Below are positions 16,961-25,547 of a DNA stretch of 64,000 nucleotides, in pieces; the first letter of the stretch is position 1, and each line of letters begins with the position of its first letter. The notes below the pieces were generated by a model, which saw nothing but the letters and a program-made list of their open reading frames with translations, made no database searches and was not told the origin of the DNA. Origin of the DNA: an uncultured Kiritimatiellota bacterium (GTDB lineage: Bacteria; Verrucomicrobiota; Kiritimatiellia; RFP12; DVOR01); the NCBI GenBank assembly GCA_944391055.1, contig CALXSF010000012.1, positions 1 to 64,000 on the forward strand, written 5' to 3'. The position numbers were made by a program, and so were the translations under genes.

Positions 16961-17611
16961 TCAGCCGAAGAGCCAGCGGCGGGTGGGACGCAGGAGCGGC
17001 ACCAGCCAGTGGAGGCTGAGCCCGACGGCGAAGGCCGCCACCAGCGTTCCCTCCCGAAGGCCGCGGATCGTGTGGAGCGCCGCCAGCGAGAGCGCGAGGG
17101 CCAGCAGGACGAGGCTGACGTCGAAGCCCAGCTTCGTCCAGGCGAAGCGTGCGCGGGTGACGCGGCAGAGGGCTTTGACCAGCCCCTCGCCGGGGTTGAA
17201 CAGCAGGTCGGCGTGGATTTGCAGGGCGATGCCGGCGGCCTGGACGACGCTGCCGAGGAGCACCTCGGCCATGCGCCCCCAGTAGGCCGTCGGCACCCAA
17301 AGCCCGCCGACCCACATCCCTAGGTCGATGAAAAGCCCGAAGAGCAACACCACGCCCAGCTGGCCGTATTGGACGGCCGGGAAGGCCCGCCCCAGGAGCA
17401 GCGCCTGGGCGAGCACGAAGAGGAGGTTGACCGCGAAGGTCGCCGCCCCGAAGGTGAGGGGCGTGAGGAAGGTGAAGACGTAGGGCAGCGAGGAGATGGG
17501 CGAGGTGCCGAGCCCGGCGCGGGTGATGAGCGCCACGCCGAGCCCGGCGAGCGCCAGCCCGGCCGCCAGCAGCAGGCATTGGCGGAGAAGGTTGGGATGG
17601 TAATGCCGCAT
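16961..17611 (-). CDS. YczE/YitT-like integral membrane protein
   Basis: 216 residues with five or six membrane helices. The N-terminal ALITRAGLGTSPISSLPYV is the signature of the YczE/YyaS family (G-x-G-x-x-P-x-x). Function is unknown in general; some members influence surfactin production or act as transporters. GGAACC precedes the ATG. It is downstream of rodZ on the same strand but has its own promoter embedded in a perfect palindrome. Convergent with the DUF2156-GNAT gene, only 11 nt apart. Confidence 0.75.
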   Translation of the reverse strand: MRHYHPNLLRQCLLLAAGLALAGLGVALITRAGLGTSPISSLPYVFTFLTPLTFGAATFAVNLLFVLAQALLLGRAFPAVQYGQLGVVLLFGLFIDLGMWVGGLWVPTAYWGRMAEVLLGSVVQAAGIALQIHADLLFNPGEGLVKALCRVTRARFAWTKLGFDVSLVLLALALSLAALHTIRGLREGTLVAAFAVGLSLHWLVPLLRPTRRWLFG

Positions 17612-17621
17612 GGGAGGTTCC

Positions 17622-17657
17622 TTTCGGGGCGGGGATTTTAACGCCTCCGCCCCGAAA
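17622..17657 (-). promoter_or_regulatory. Perfect 11-bp inverted repeat around the YczE-gene -10
   Basis: TTTCGGGGCGG and CCGCCCCGAAA flank 14 bases that, read on the minus strand, contain TAAAAT. Transcription from this -10 would begin inside the left arm, about 17 nt before the ATG at 17611. The layout resembles an operator for a dimeric repressor. Alternatively it is the terminator hairpin of rodZ, but no T-run follows. Confidence 0.45.
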
Positions 17658-17702
17658 TGGGAAGGGAAAAATGCGGCGGTCCGGGCGGCGCCGGGCGCGC
17701 GG

Positions 17703-18659
17703 TCAGCGGAAGTAGGGCGGGGGCGGGGCGGCGACGGGGCGGGGCTCGAAGGCGGCGGGCGCGCCGGAGACGGCCAGCTCGCTCTCCGCGTCGGAGGAGA
17801 GGCGGAAGACGTAGCGGAAGGCCCAGACCACCAACGTCAGCGCCAGCAGCACGCCCACCACGCAGGCCATCTGCGCGAGCGCGCGGCGCGAGAGCAGCGG
17901 CTCCGGCGCCCCGCCGTCCATGCGGCGCACCTTGGGGCGGGTCAGGCGCGCGACGCACGCCGAGCCGAGGCGGACAAGGCCCGCCCAGAGGCTCTTGAGG
18001 GAGCGGAGCTGCGGGCTGACCGGGTCGGGGACGGGGTGTTGGGGGCCGAAGATGCCCCGGCCGCGCGCGGGGGCCTCGGAGAGATCCGCCAGGGCCGCGC
18101 GGCCTGGGGCGGCGGGGGCGCGGCGGGGGGGCGCGGGCGGCTGGGGCGGCAGCGAGCCGCCGTCCAGGGCGAAGGCCTCCGGCTCCTCCCCTTTGGACTG
18201 GGGCGGCGGGGGGGGCGGGGGGGCGCCCTGCGGGCGCATCTCGGGCTTGGGGACGGCGGTGAAGGAATCCTCCGCGGGCTCGACGGGTTTGTGGACGGAG
18301 GCGATGGGCGCGTCGGCCCCGCGACCTTTGGGCGGGAGCGTCTTGCGGCCGCCGGTGTGGATGGGCTCGACGGGGCGCTCGGGGAGGTCGTGCACCGCGG
18401 GGCGGGTGACGGAGGTGCGGCCGCCGCCCCCGTTGACGGCGGCGGCGTATTCGTCGAGCAGCGGGCCGGGGTCCAGCTCCAGCAGGGCGCAGTATTGGCG
18501 GATGAAGCCGCGGCCGTAGACGGGGGCGGGGATCTTCTTGTAGTTCTCGGTCTCCAGCGCCTCGATGACGCGCGCCATGAGGTGGGTGCGTTCGGCGACG
18601 TATTCCCGCGTCCAGTTGCGGGCGAGGCGTTTTTGCTTCAGGGTCTCACCGAGTGCCAT
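17703..18659 (-). CDS. rodZ: RodZ-like cytoskeletal/morphogenesis protein
   Basis: 318 residues. The N-terminus is a RodZ-type helix-turn-helix (GETLKQKRLARNWTREYVAERT, then PAPVYGRGFIRQYCALLEL), which in RodZ binds MreB. A long Pro/Gly-rich linker (90-250) leads to one membrane helix around 262-282. Only about 35 residues remain outside, so the large periplasmic beta domain of E. coli RodZ is missing. It begins 14 nt inside the end of ftsK, so both are coupled. It may link MreB-directed growth to division. Confidence 0.8.
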   Translation of the reverse strand: MALGETLKQKRLARNWTREYVAERTHLMARVIEALETENYKKIPAPVYGRGFIRQYCALLELDPGPLLDEYAAAVNGGGGRTSVTRPAVHDLPERPVEPIHTGGRKTLPPKGRGADAPIASVHKPVEPAEDSFTAVPKPEMRPQGAPPPPPPPQSKGEEPEAFALDGGSLPPQPPAPPRRAPAAPGRAALADLSEAPARGRGIFGPQHPVPDPVSPQLRSLKSLWAGLVRLGSACVARLTRPKVRRMDGGAPEPLLSRRALAQMACVVGVLLALTLVVWAFRYVFRLSSDAESELAVSGAPAAFEPRPVAAPPPPYFR

Positions 18660-21408
18660 GGGGATCCTCTTGGTTGGCGGGGTGGATGATGTCGGGCATG
18701 TCGAGGGAGTCGGGGTCGAAGTCCCCGAGGTCGAAATCCTCGGGGGGCTCGGGCGCGGGGTCGCCCCCGGGCGCGGGCTCGGGCGCGGGCGCGGGCGTCT
18801 GGGCGGTGCGGGTGTCGAAGGCGGCGGCCTCGCCGTCGGTGCCGGCGAGTTGTTCGCGGGCCATCGCGTTGAGGTCCACGAGGATCTCGCGGGAGCCGCC
18901 GGCCTTGCCGCCGGGGCCGATGACGCCGCGCTCCTCGAGCATGTCGGTGATGCGGCCGGCCTTGTTGTAGCCGATCTTGAGGCGGCGCTGGAGGGCGGAG
19001 GTGGAGAAGCGGCCGGTCTGGCGGATGTATTCGAGGGCTTTTTGGTAGAGGCCCTCGTCGCTCATGTCCTCGACGGGGCCGAGGTCGGGCTCGGCGGCGG
19101 GGGCGGCGTTTTCGGGGACGAACTCGGAGATGAGCGCGTTCACGTCGTCGGCGGGCTTGTCTTCCTTGATGCGCTGGATGGAGCCGGCCAGGAGGTTGTC
19201 GAAGGAGGGGCCGGCCTGATCCTTGATGAAGACGCAGACGCGCTCGATCTCCGCGTCGCTGAGCCAGGCGGATTGGGCGCGGACGATGCGCTCGCCGCCG
19301 AAGGAGAAGAGCATGTCGCCCTTGCCGATGAGCTTCTCGGCGCCGGTGTGGTCGAGGATGGTGCGCGAGTCGTTGGATTGGGAGACGCGCAGGGCGAGGC
19401 GGGCGGGGATGTTGGCCTTGATGGTGCCGGTGATGATGTCGGTGGTGGGGCGCTGGGTGGCGATGATGAGGTGGATGCCGGCGGCGCGGGCCTTTTGGGT
19501 GAGCGAGGTGATGGGCGGCTCGATGTCGGCCTTGACGGTGAGCATGAGCTCGGCCAGCTCGTCGATGACGATGACGATGTAGGGGAGCTTGGAGGGCGGG
19601 TTCTCGCGGTTGGGCGCGGGGCGGTCGACGCGGCGGTTGAGGTCGGCGATGTTGCGCACGCCGTAGCGCTGGAGCAGCTTGTAGCGGCGGTTCATCTCCA
19701 CCACGGCCCAGCGCAGGGTGAAGAGCACCTTCTTGGGCTCGACGACGACGGGGTTGAGGAGGTGCGGCAGGTCGTCGTAGGCCGTGAACTCCACGCGCTT
19801 GGGGTCCACCATCAGCATCCGCAGCTGCTCCGGGCGGCGGCACATCAGCAGGCCCACGAGCATGTCGTTGACGGTGACGGATTTGCCCGAGCCCGTCCCG
19901 CCGGCGACGAGCAGGTGCGGCATCTCCGCCAGGTCCACCACCAGGTCGCCGCCGGTGGCGAGCTTGCCGATGGCCAGGGGCAGGGCCATCTTGGCCTCGG
20001 CCTTGCGCCAGACCTCGCCCTCGAGGATCTCGCGCAGGGTGACGGATTGGCGGACGGCGTTGGGCACCTCGATGCCCACGACGTCGCGCCCGAGGATGGG
20101 TGCCTGGATGCGGATGCTGGCGGCGCGCAGGGCCATGAGCAGGTTGCGCTCGTAGGAGCGGAACTTCTCGAGCTTGACCTTCGGGCCCGGCTGGATCTCG
20201 TATTGGGTGAGGACGGGGCCGCGCACCTGCCCCACCACGCGCGCGTCGATGCCGAACTGCTGGAAGACGCTCTCGATGGCGGCGATGGAGGTGGGGATGT
20301 CGTCCGCGTCGCCCTTGCGCGGGGGGATGGGGTCGAGCAGGTCGATGGGCGGGAGGTTGTAGGGCGCGAAGGCCGGCTCCGGCGCGAGGTCGTTGTCGTT
20401 GGCGGCGGGGAGGGGCGCGGTGACGGCCTTCTCCGGCGAGACGGGGCGCAGGCGCCCGGCGGCGTCGCCGTCCAGGGTCAGCGGCTCGGGCTCCGGCTTG
20501 GGGGCGGGCTCGAAGAGCGGCGCGGGCTCGGGCGCCTTGGGCGGGGGCGCCCAGTCGCTCTGCGGCGCGGCGGGTTTGGCGTGGGCGTGGGCCTCGGCCA
20601 GGAGGTCGCGGATGTCCGCCTTCCGGGCGGCCTCGGCCTCGCGTCTGCCGAAGAGCGCGGCGAAGAGGCCGCGGCGGGGGCCCGGCGCCTCGGGGGGCGC
20701 CTCGGGGGCGGGGCGCCGGGCGTTCCGGGTGGGGGGGATGACGGGCTCCCCCTCGTCGCCGAGCGGCGCGGCGGCGCGCGCGGCGGTGAGCCGGACGGCC
20801 AGCAGCACGCAGTTGCGCACCCCCACGACCAGGAACAGCAGGAGGATGGCCAGGGGCCAAAGCAGCAGTTGCAGCCCCACGTCGCCCAGCCACGCGCGCA
20901 GGCAGTCGGTCACCAGCCATTGCCCGATGGCGCCGCCGGCGTTCGGGAGCAGGTTGAGCTCGGCCAGGAGGGGGATCCCGGCCCCCGTGTCGCCGCCGTA
21001 GGTCTGGAAGAGGCAGGCCGCCGTGACATAGAGCCCGATCAGCCAGAGCACGCGCAGCCTGAAGAAGCGCACGCGCCCATGCAGCAGGAAGCACCCCCAT
21101 ACCGTCAGGAGCGGCAGGGCGAGATAGCGATAGGCCAGCCCCGCGAAGCCGTAGCCGAAGAAGGTCAGCCAAGCCCCCAGCTTGCCGATGCGGTTGGCCA
21201 GCGCGCCATCCGGCGGGGAGGGCGGGTTGCACAGCCACGGGATGTCGCGCCAGTCATAGGTGACCAGGGCGATCAGCGCCACCGCCACGTAGAGCAGCGC
21301 CGCCATGCCGAGGAGGCGCCGGCGGCGCACCAAGGCGGCCGGGTGCCCGGGCGCGGGTTCGGGCCGTGCGGCGTTTTGGGGGGCTGCGGAGGGCTTGAGC
21401 ATGGTCAT
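18646..21408 (-). CDS. ftsK: DNA translocase FtsK
   Basis: 920 residues. Four or five membrane helices lie in the first 190 residues, followed by a Pro/Ala-rich linker of moderate length. The motor begins near 390 and has the Walker A loop GGTGSGKSV near 505, DLPHLLNPVV before it is replaced by the beta-domain order usual in FtsK, Walker B VIVIDELAELM and the conserved SFGGERIVRAQ-type tail. The gamma winged helix that reads KOPS lies at about 775-840 (YNKAGRITDMLEERG). It pumps terminal chromosome DNA at the septum. ATGA overlap with exbD. Confidence 0.95.
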   Translation of the reverse strand: MTMLKPSAAPQNAARPEPAPGHPAALVRRRRLLGMAALLYVAVALIALVTYDWRDIPWLCNPPSPPDGALANRIGKLGAWLTFFGYGFAGLAYRYLALPLLTVWGCFLLHGRVRFFRLRVLWLIGLYVTAACLFQTYGGDTGAGIPLLAELNLLPNAGGAIGQWLVTDCLRAWLGDVGLQLLLWPLAILLLFLVVGVRNCVLLAVRLTAARAAAPLGDEGEPVIPPTRNARRPAPEAPPEAPGPRRGLFAALFGRREAEAARKADIRDLLAEAHAHAKPAAPQSDWAPPPKAPEPAPLFEPAPKPEPEPLTLDGDAAGRLRPVSPEKAVTAPLPAANDNDLAPEPAFAPYNLPPIDLLDPIPPRKGDADDIPTSIAAIESVFQQFGIDARVVGQVRGPVLTQYEIQPGPKVKLEKFRSYERNLLMALRAASIRIQAPILGRDVVGIEVPNAVRQSVTLREILEGEVWRKAEAKMALPLAIGKLATGGDLVVDLAEMPHLLVAGGTGSGKSVTVNDMLVGLLMCRRPEQLRMLMVDPKRVEFTAYDDLPHLLNPVVVEPKKVLFTLRWAVVEMNRRYKLLQRYGVRNIADLNRRVDRPAPNRENPPSKLPYIVIVIDELAELMLTVKADIEPPITSLTQKARAAGIHLIIATQRPTTDIITGTIKANIPARLALRVSQSNDSRTILDHTGAEKLIGKGDMLFSFGGERIVRAQSAWLSDAEIERVCVFIKDQAGPSFDNLLAGSIQRIKEDKPADDVNALISEFVPENAAPAAEPDLGPVEDMSDEGLYQKALEYIRQTGRFSTSALQRRLKIGYNKAGRITDMLEERGVIGPGGKAGGSREILVDLNAMAREQLAGTDGEAAAFDTRTAQTPAPAPEPAPGGDPAPEPPEDFDLGDFDPDSLDMPDIIHPANQEDPHGTR

Positions 21409-21824
21409 TCGCTTTCGGTGACGAGGGAGAACCGGGTGAGGTTGGCGCCGCGCAGGATCCGGACCACCTCCATGATTTTGCCGTAGCTGAGCCCTTCGTC
21501 CCCGCGGATGTGGGCGGCGGCCTCCGGGTTGGCCGCCACGATGGCACGCACCCGCGCCGCGAGCGTCTCCTCCGAGACGGCCTCGTTGCCCAGGAAGAGC
21601 GTCCCGTCCGCGCGGATGGTGACGGCGAGCGGCTCCGTCGAGGGCAGCGGGTCGCCCCCGGCGGCGGGGAGTTTCACGGCGATGCCGTTCTGGAGCGCCG
21701 GGAAGGTGATGATGAAGGCGATGAGCAGCAGGAAGGTCATGTCCAGGATCGGGGTCATGTCGATGTCCCCCCTGGGCTTCCTGCGGGCGCGCGCCCGTGA
21801 GCGGTTGAGCCGGCTTCGCAGCAC
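21405..21824 (-). CDS. ExbD/TolR-family proton-channel partner
   Basis: 139 residues, GTG start at 21824 with GGAGG about 9 nt upstream. A basic N-terminus leads to DMTPILDMTFLLLIAFIIT, the single membrane helix carrying the proton-carrying Asp (D-M-T-F), and a periplasmic domain ending GANLTRFSLVTE, typical of ExbD/TolR. With the TolQ/ExbB-like protein just upstream it forms a proton-driven motor. Beside ftsK it is more likely TolR (division-linked Tol-Pal) than ExbD (TonB), but no TolA, TolB or Pal is here to decide. Confidence 0.88.
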   Translation of the reverse strand: MLRSRLNRSRARARRKPRGDIDMTPILDMTFLLLIAFIITFPALQNGIAVKLPAAGGDPLPSTEPLAVTIRADGTLFLGNEAVSEETLAARVRAIVAANPEAAAHIRGDEGLSYGKIMEVVRILRGANLTRFSLVTESE

Positions 21825-21826
21825 CC

Positions 21827-22561
21827 TCAGCCCTCCGCCTTGCTGCGGTAGTGCAGCGTCAACTTGCCCATCAACTCCTCGGCGAAGCCTTCCATCTGCA
21901 CCGTGTAGGCCTCGATCTTCGCCTGCAGGGTGTTGTAGAAGATGGTGGAGGGGATGGCCACGACCAGCCCGACGACCGTGGTGAGCAGCGCCGAGGAGAT
22001 GCCCGGCGCCAATTCCGCGATGTTCGCGCTGCCGCTGTTGGCCATCGCCTGGAAGGCCAGCATCACGCCCCACACCGTGCCGAAGAGGCCAAGGAGCGGC
22101 GCGGAGCTTGTGATCACGGCCAGCGCCGTCATCCCATGCCCCAGGTGCACCGTCTCCTCGTCCGTCCGGTGGGCGCAGGTGCTCTCGACCAGCTCCATCC
22201 GCGCCGCGTCCAGCCGCAGCGGCGTGTCCGGGTCCGTCCGCAGCAACACCCGCTGACGCTCCGGGATCAGCTCCGCCAAGCGCGCGCACGTCTTGGAATA
22301 GATGTTCTCCATCGGCGTGTCCTGGAAGGCGTAGCGCCCGTAGTAGAGCGCCAGCGGGTCCTCCGCGCGGATGAAGTCGTCCACGAAGCGCGCCGAGCGC
22401 TGCCTCAGGTCGCGCAGGTTCAGCACGCGGCCCGCCATCACCGCCCACGACGCCACGCTCATCCCCAGCTGGATCAGCACGATCGCCTGCCCGCACGCGT
22501 CCGAGTCCAGGAAGGCCTTGATGGGCCCCGTGGTCATCGCCGCCACCATCGCCCAGTCCAT
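21827..22561 (-). CDS. TolQ/ExbB/MotA-family proton channel
   Basis: 244 residues with three membrane helices: one near the N-terminus (IVLIQLGMSVASWAVMAGRV) and two near 140-200 (ITSSAPLLGLFGTVWGVM and PGISSALLTTVVGLVVAIP), the conserved MotA/TolQ/ExbB channel helices with the G-L-x-G-T-V-W-G motif. It stacks with the ExbD-like subunit to use the proton gradient, probably for outer-membrane constriction. Its ATG shares a base with the argS stop (TGATG) and exbD follows 2 nt after its stop. Confidence 0.9.
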   Translation of the reverse strand: MDWAMVAAMTTGPIKAFLDSDACGQAIVLIQLGMSVASWAVMAGRVLNLRDLRQRSARFVDDFIRAEDPLALYYGRYAFQDTPMENIYSKTCARLAELIPERQRVLLRTDPDTPLRLDAARMELVESTCAHRTDEETVHLGHGMTALAVITSSAPLLGLFGTVWGVMLAFQAMANSGSANIAELAPGISSALLTTVVGLVVAIPSTIFYNTLQAKIEAYTVQMEGFAEELMGKLTLHYRSKAEG

Positions 22562-24270
22562 CACAGCCTCTCCGGGGTCGGGATCCCCAACAGCGCCAGC
22601 CCGCCGCGCAGCACCTTGGAGGTGGCGTCGCACAGGCGGATGCGCGCGTCGCGCACCGCGGGCTCGGCCTTCAGCACCGGCGAGCCTTGGTAGAAGGAAC
22701 TGTAGAGCTGGCTCAGCTGATAGAGGTAATCGGCCAGCACGCTGGGCTTGCACAGCTCGCCCGCGCGCGCCACCGCGTTGGGATATTGCAACAGATGGAG
22801 CGCCAGGGCCTTCTCGGCCGGCGTCCCCAGCGCCAAAGGCTGCTCCGCGGGCTCCCGCCCCACCGCCGCGCGGTACTTTTCGAGCAACGAGTTCAGCCGC
22901 GCGTTCGCGTATTGCAGATACGGCCCGCTGTTGCCCTCCAGCGCCAACGCCTTGTCCCAGGTGAAGACGATCATCGTCGTCGGGTCGTGCGACAGATCGG
23001 CGTACTTGATGGCGCCGATGCCGATGGCCTCCGCCAGCGCCGCCCGCTCCGCCTCCGGCCAATCCGGGTGGCTTTCGTCCACGATCTTCCGCGCCCGCGC
23101 CGCCGCCTCGTCCAAGAGCGTCTCGAGCTTGATCACGTTCCCCTGCCGCGTCGAGAAGGTGCCCTCCGGCAGGCGCATCAGCCCGAACCACACGTGCTGC
23201 AGGCGCGCCTTGCCGCACAGCCCCAGCCGCTCGCAGATCCGGAAGAACTGGCGGAAGTGCAGCTGCTGGCGCTCGTCCGTCACGTAAATGATGCGCGCCG
23301 GGTCGAACTCCTCCACGCGGCTGCGCACCGTCGCGATGTCCGTCGTCGTGTAGTTGAAGCCGCCGTCGCGCTTGCGCACGATGGCCACCTCCAGCCCCTC
23401 GTCCTTCATGTCCACGATCCACGCCCCCTCGCTCTGCGTGGCCAGCCCCCGCTCCTTCAGCAGCTCCACCGTCGGCCCCAGCATCGGCTGATAATAACTC
23501 TCCCCCCGGCAGAGGTCGAAGCGCACCCCCAGGCGGTCATAGACCCGCCCGAACTCCCGCATCGAGATCTCGATGAAGCGCCGCCACACCGCCAGGCACG
23601 CCTCGTCCCCCGCCTGCAGGCGCACCAACGCCTCCCGGCAACGCTCCAGCCACGCGGGGTCTTCCTTCGTGCGGTTGTAGCTCTTCACGTAGACCTTCTC
23701 CAACAGGTCCACCGTCAGCGCCTCCCGCTCCGCGTCCGTCAGGAACGCCCGGTAGCCCTCCAGCAGGATCCCGAACTGCGTCCCCCAGTCCCCCACATGG
23801 TTGTCCGCCACCACCGCGTAGCCCAACGCCCGCAGGATGCGGTCGATTGCGTTGCCGATCACCGTGCTGCGGATATGGCCGATGTGCATCGGCTTGGCCA
23901 CGTTCGGCGAGGAATAATCGATCACCACCCGCTCCCCCGCCCCCACCTGCGGCACCCCCAGCGCCGCGTCCCCCGCCAACGCCTCCACCCCCGCCGCCAC
24001 GGCCTTCCCCGAAAGCGTCAGGTTGATGAAGCCCGGCCCCGCCACCTCCGCCTTCTCCAGGATCTCCGGCAACGGCAACGCCCCCACCACCGCCTGCGCC
24101 AGCTCGCGCGGGTTGCGCCCCAGCCGCTTGGCGATCCCCATCGCGTCGTTGCACTGCCAATCCCCGAAGCGCGCGTCCTTCGACGGCACCACCTTGCCGC
24201 CGCCGCACCCCGGCGCCACCGCCTCGAACGCCGCGCCCAACCAAGCCCTCGCCAGCCCTTCGCAATCCAT
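22561..24270 (-). CDS. argS: Arginyl-tRNA synthetase ArgS
   Basis: 569 residues, normal for ArgS. The signature SSPNVAKPMHIGHIRSTVIG contains the class I HIGH element; the N-terminal additional domain precedes it, and the C-terminal anticodon-binding domain ends ALLGIPTPERL, the usual R-x-x-L-x-L-L-G-I-x-x-P ending. It charges tRNA-Arg. AAGGAG precedes the ATG. As promoter-proximal gene of argS-tolQ-exbD-ftsK-rodZ, it links translation capacity with division gene expression by operon position. Confidence 0.96.
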   Translation of the reverse strand: MDCEGLARAWLGAAFEAVAPGCGGGKVVPSKDARFGDWQCNDAMGIAKRLGRNPRELAQAVVGALPLPEILEKAEVAGPGFINLTLSGKAVAAGVEALAGDAALGVPQVGAGERVVIDYSSPNVAKPMHIGHIRSTVIGNAIDRILRALGYAVVADNHVGDWGTQFGILLEGYRAFLTDAEREALTVDLLEKVYVKSYNRTKEDPAWLERCREALVRLQAGDEACLAVWRRFIEISMREFGRVYDRLGVRFDLCRGESYYQPMLGPTVELLKERGLATQSEGAWIVDMKDEGLEVAIVRKRDGGFNYTTTDIATVRSRVEEFDPARIIYVTDERQQLHFRQFFRICERLGLCGKARLQHVWFGLMRLPEGTFSTRQGNVIKLETLLDEAAARARKIVDESHPDWPEAERAALAEAIGIGAIKYADLSHDPTTMIVFTWDKALALEGNSGPYLQYANARLNSLLEKYRAAVGREPAEQPLALGTPAEKALALHLLQYPNAVARAGELCKPSVLADYLYQLSQLYSSFYQGSPVLKAEPAVRDARIRLCDATSKVLRGGLALLGIPTPERL

Positions 24271-24318
24271 GCAAACTCCTTCCGCGATCTCTGCCGCAAC
24301 TCACTGCAATCACCCCAT

Positions 24319-24327
24319 AGCATACCA
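24319..24327 (-). promoter_or_regulatory. Extended -10 promoter of the argS operon
   Basis: Minus-strand TG-G-TATGCT inside TGTGGTATGCTATGGGG. The same core (TGTGGTATGCT) precedes dnaB. Predicted start near 24312 gives a leader of about 42 nt. Confidence 0.6.
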
Positions 24328-24361
24328 CAAATCCCCCGCCCCCCGCCCGGCGACGCCGCGC

Positions 24362-24757
24362 TCACCGTAACGCGCGGGCGTAGAGACGCAGGCGCCCCGG
24401 CCCGTCCGTGGCGTTCACGAAGCCGAGGAACGCCCGGAAGTCCCCGCAGACCACGCGCAGCAGCCGCCTGGCGATGCCGCGCCGCCGCCACGACGGCTCC
24501 ACGAAAAGCGCGCAGACGTTGTCCGGGCGGTCGTGGAAATCGTTGGCGATGACCCCGACCCTGCCGACGATCGCCCCCTCCGCCACCGCCAGATACCATT
24601 GTGGCACCGGCCCGCCGCCCGCCGCGCAACGCCCCAGGCTCTCGCGGTAAACGGCCTCCGGCACGCCCCAGCGCGCGTGGAACCACGCCGCCGCCCGCGC
24701 CGCCCAACCGCCCTCCTCCCGGATCCGAACGACCCTCGCCTCGCCCATCGCGCCCAT
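24362..24757 (-). CDS. Small GNAT-family N-acetyltransferase
   Basis: 131 residues. The acetyl-CoA loop VEPSWRRRGIARRLL (R-x-x-G-x-A) and the preceding beta strand DNVCALFVEP define a GNAT domain; the N-terminus (EGGWAARAAAWFHARWGVP) resembles acetyltransferases of the amino-group type. Start at 24757 is chosen because AAAGGAGG lies 7 nt before it. Substrate unknown. It is divergent from the PepSY gene, with 130 bp between start codons. Confidence 0.8.
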   Translation of the reverse strand: MGAMGEARVVRIREEGGWAARAAAWFHARWGVPEAVYRESLGRCAAGGGPVPQWYLAVAEGAIVGRVGVIANDFHDRPDNVCALFVEPSWRRRGIARRLLRVVCGDFRAFLGFVNATDGPGRLRLYARALR

Positions 24758-24782
24758 CGCCAAGCCTCCTTTCCTGCCCGAT

Positions 24783-24791
24783 AGCCTACCA
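24783..24791 (-). promoter_or_regulatory. Extended -10 promoter of the small GNAT gene
   Basis: Minus-strand TG-G-TAGGCT; transcription would start near 24776, leaving a 19-nt leader with the strong AAAGGAGG. Confidence 0.45.
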
Positions 24792-24828
24792 ACTCCGGCC
24801 GACTTTGACGACGCTAAACGTCGCTTTG

Positions 24829-24837
24829 TGCTAGAAT
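24829..24837 (+). promoter_or_regulatory. Extended -10 promoter of the PepSY gene
   Basis: TG-C-TAGAAT. A TTGACG lies further upstream (24805-24810) but its 21-nt spacing is too long for a normal -35, so the extended -10 probably suffices. Confidence 0.5.
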
Positions 24838-24886
24838 GGTTCCAATTTCGCGTGACGACACACCCCCAACGGAAAGGAACCCGACC

Positions 24887-25459
24887 ATGAAGCACACCCT
24901 CCTGCTCGCCTCCGCCCTGCTCGCCGGGGCCGCCTGCGCCGCCATCGATGCCGCCGCCGCCGCCCGCGCCGCCCTGACGCACGCCGGCGTGGCCGCCGCC
25001 GCCCCCAACGCCCTCTACGTGGAGCCCGACCTGGACGACGGTCGCTGGACGTACGAGGTGAAGTTCCACGACGGCAAGACCGCCTATGACTACGAGCTCG
25101 ACGCCGAGACCGGCGCGGTGCTGAAAGCCGAGCGCAAGGCCCTGCGCCAGATCCCCGGCGTCGCCCAGCCCGCCGCCGCGCCCCAGCCCGCCCAACCCGT
25201 CGCCCAGCCCGCGCAGCCCGGCCTCCCCGCCGGCCTCATCCCCGAGGCCAAGGCCAAGGCCCTCGCGCTGAAGGACGCCAACGTCGCCGAGGACGCCATC
25301 CGCCGCTTCTCCTACAAGGCCAAGCTCGACACCGACGACGGCCGCCAGGTCTGGGAGATCGAGTTCCGCGCCGGCAAGATGGAATACGACTACGAGATCG
25401 ACGCCGCCACCGGCGCCATCCGCAAACGCGAGATCGAGCAAGACCGCGGCCTCTTCTGA
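24887..25459 (+). CDS. Exported protein with two PepSY domains
   Basis: 190 residues with a Sec signal peptide (MKHTLLLASALLAGAACAAI). Two PepSY repeats follow: one with DLDDGRWTYEVKFHDGKTAYDYELDAETG and a second with DTDDGRQVWEIEFRAGKMEYDYEIDAATG written here as landmarks only, separated by a Pro/Ala/Gln linker (about 100-125). PepSY domains inhibit or chaperone secreted peptidases or bind periplasmic ligands. AAGGAA precedes the ATG. Its own promoter and terminator make it monocistronic. Confidence 0.85.
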   Translation: MKHTLLLASALLAGAACAAIDAAAAARAALTHAGVAAAAPNALYVEPDLDDGRWTYEVKFHDGKTAYDYELDAETGAVLKAERKALRQIPGVAQPAAAPQPAQPVAQPAQPGLPAGLIPEAKAKALALKDANVAEDAIRRFSYKAKLDTDDGRQVWEIEFRAGKMEYDYEIDAATGAIRKREIEQDRGLF

Positions 25460-25481
25460 GCCTCTCGCGGCGCCTCGCCCA

Positions 25482-25517
25482 GACGCCCCCGCCTCTCGCC
25501 GAGCCGGGGGCGTCTTT
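25482..25517 (+). terminator. Rho-independent terminator after the PepSY gene
   Basis: GACGCCCCCG pairs with CGGGGGCGTC across a 13-nt loop and is followed by TTT. It also separates this gene from the convergent feoB. Confidence 0.7.
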
Positions 25518-25547
25518 GCGTTTCCCGGGGGCCTCGCGGCGGGGCGG

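Noticed and set aside
18565..21486. Long open plus-strand frame antisense to ftsK
   Set aside because: Same cause: composition is Gly/Asp/Glu/Val repeats, while the minus strand encodes an intact FtsK.
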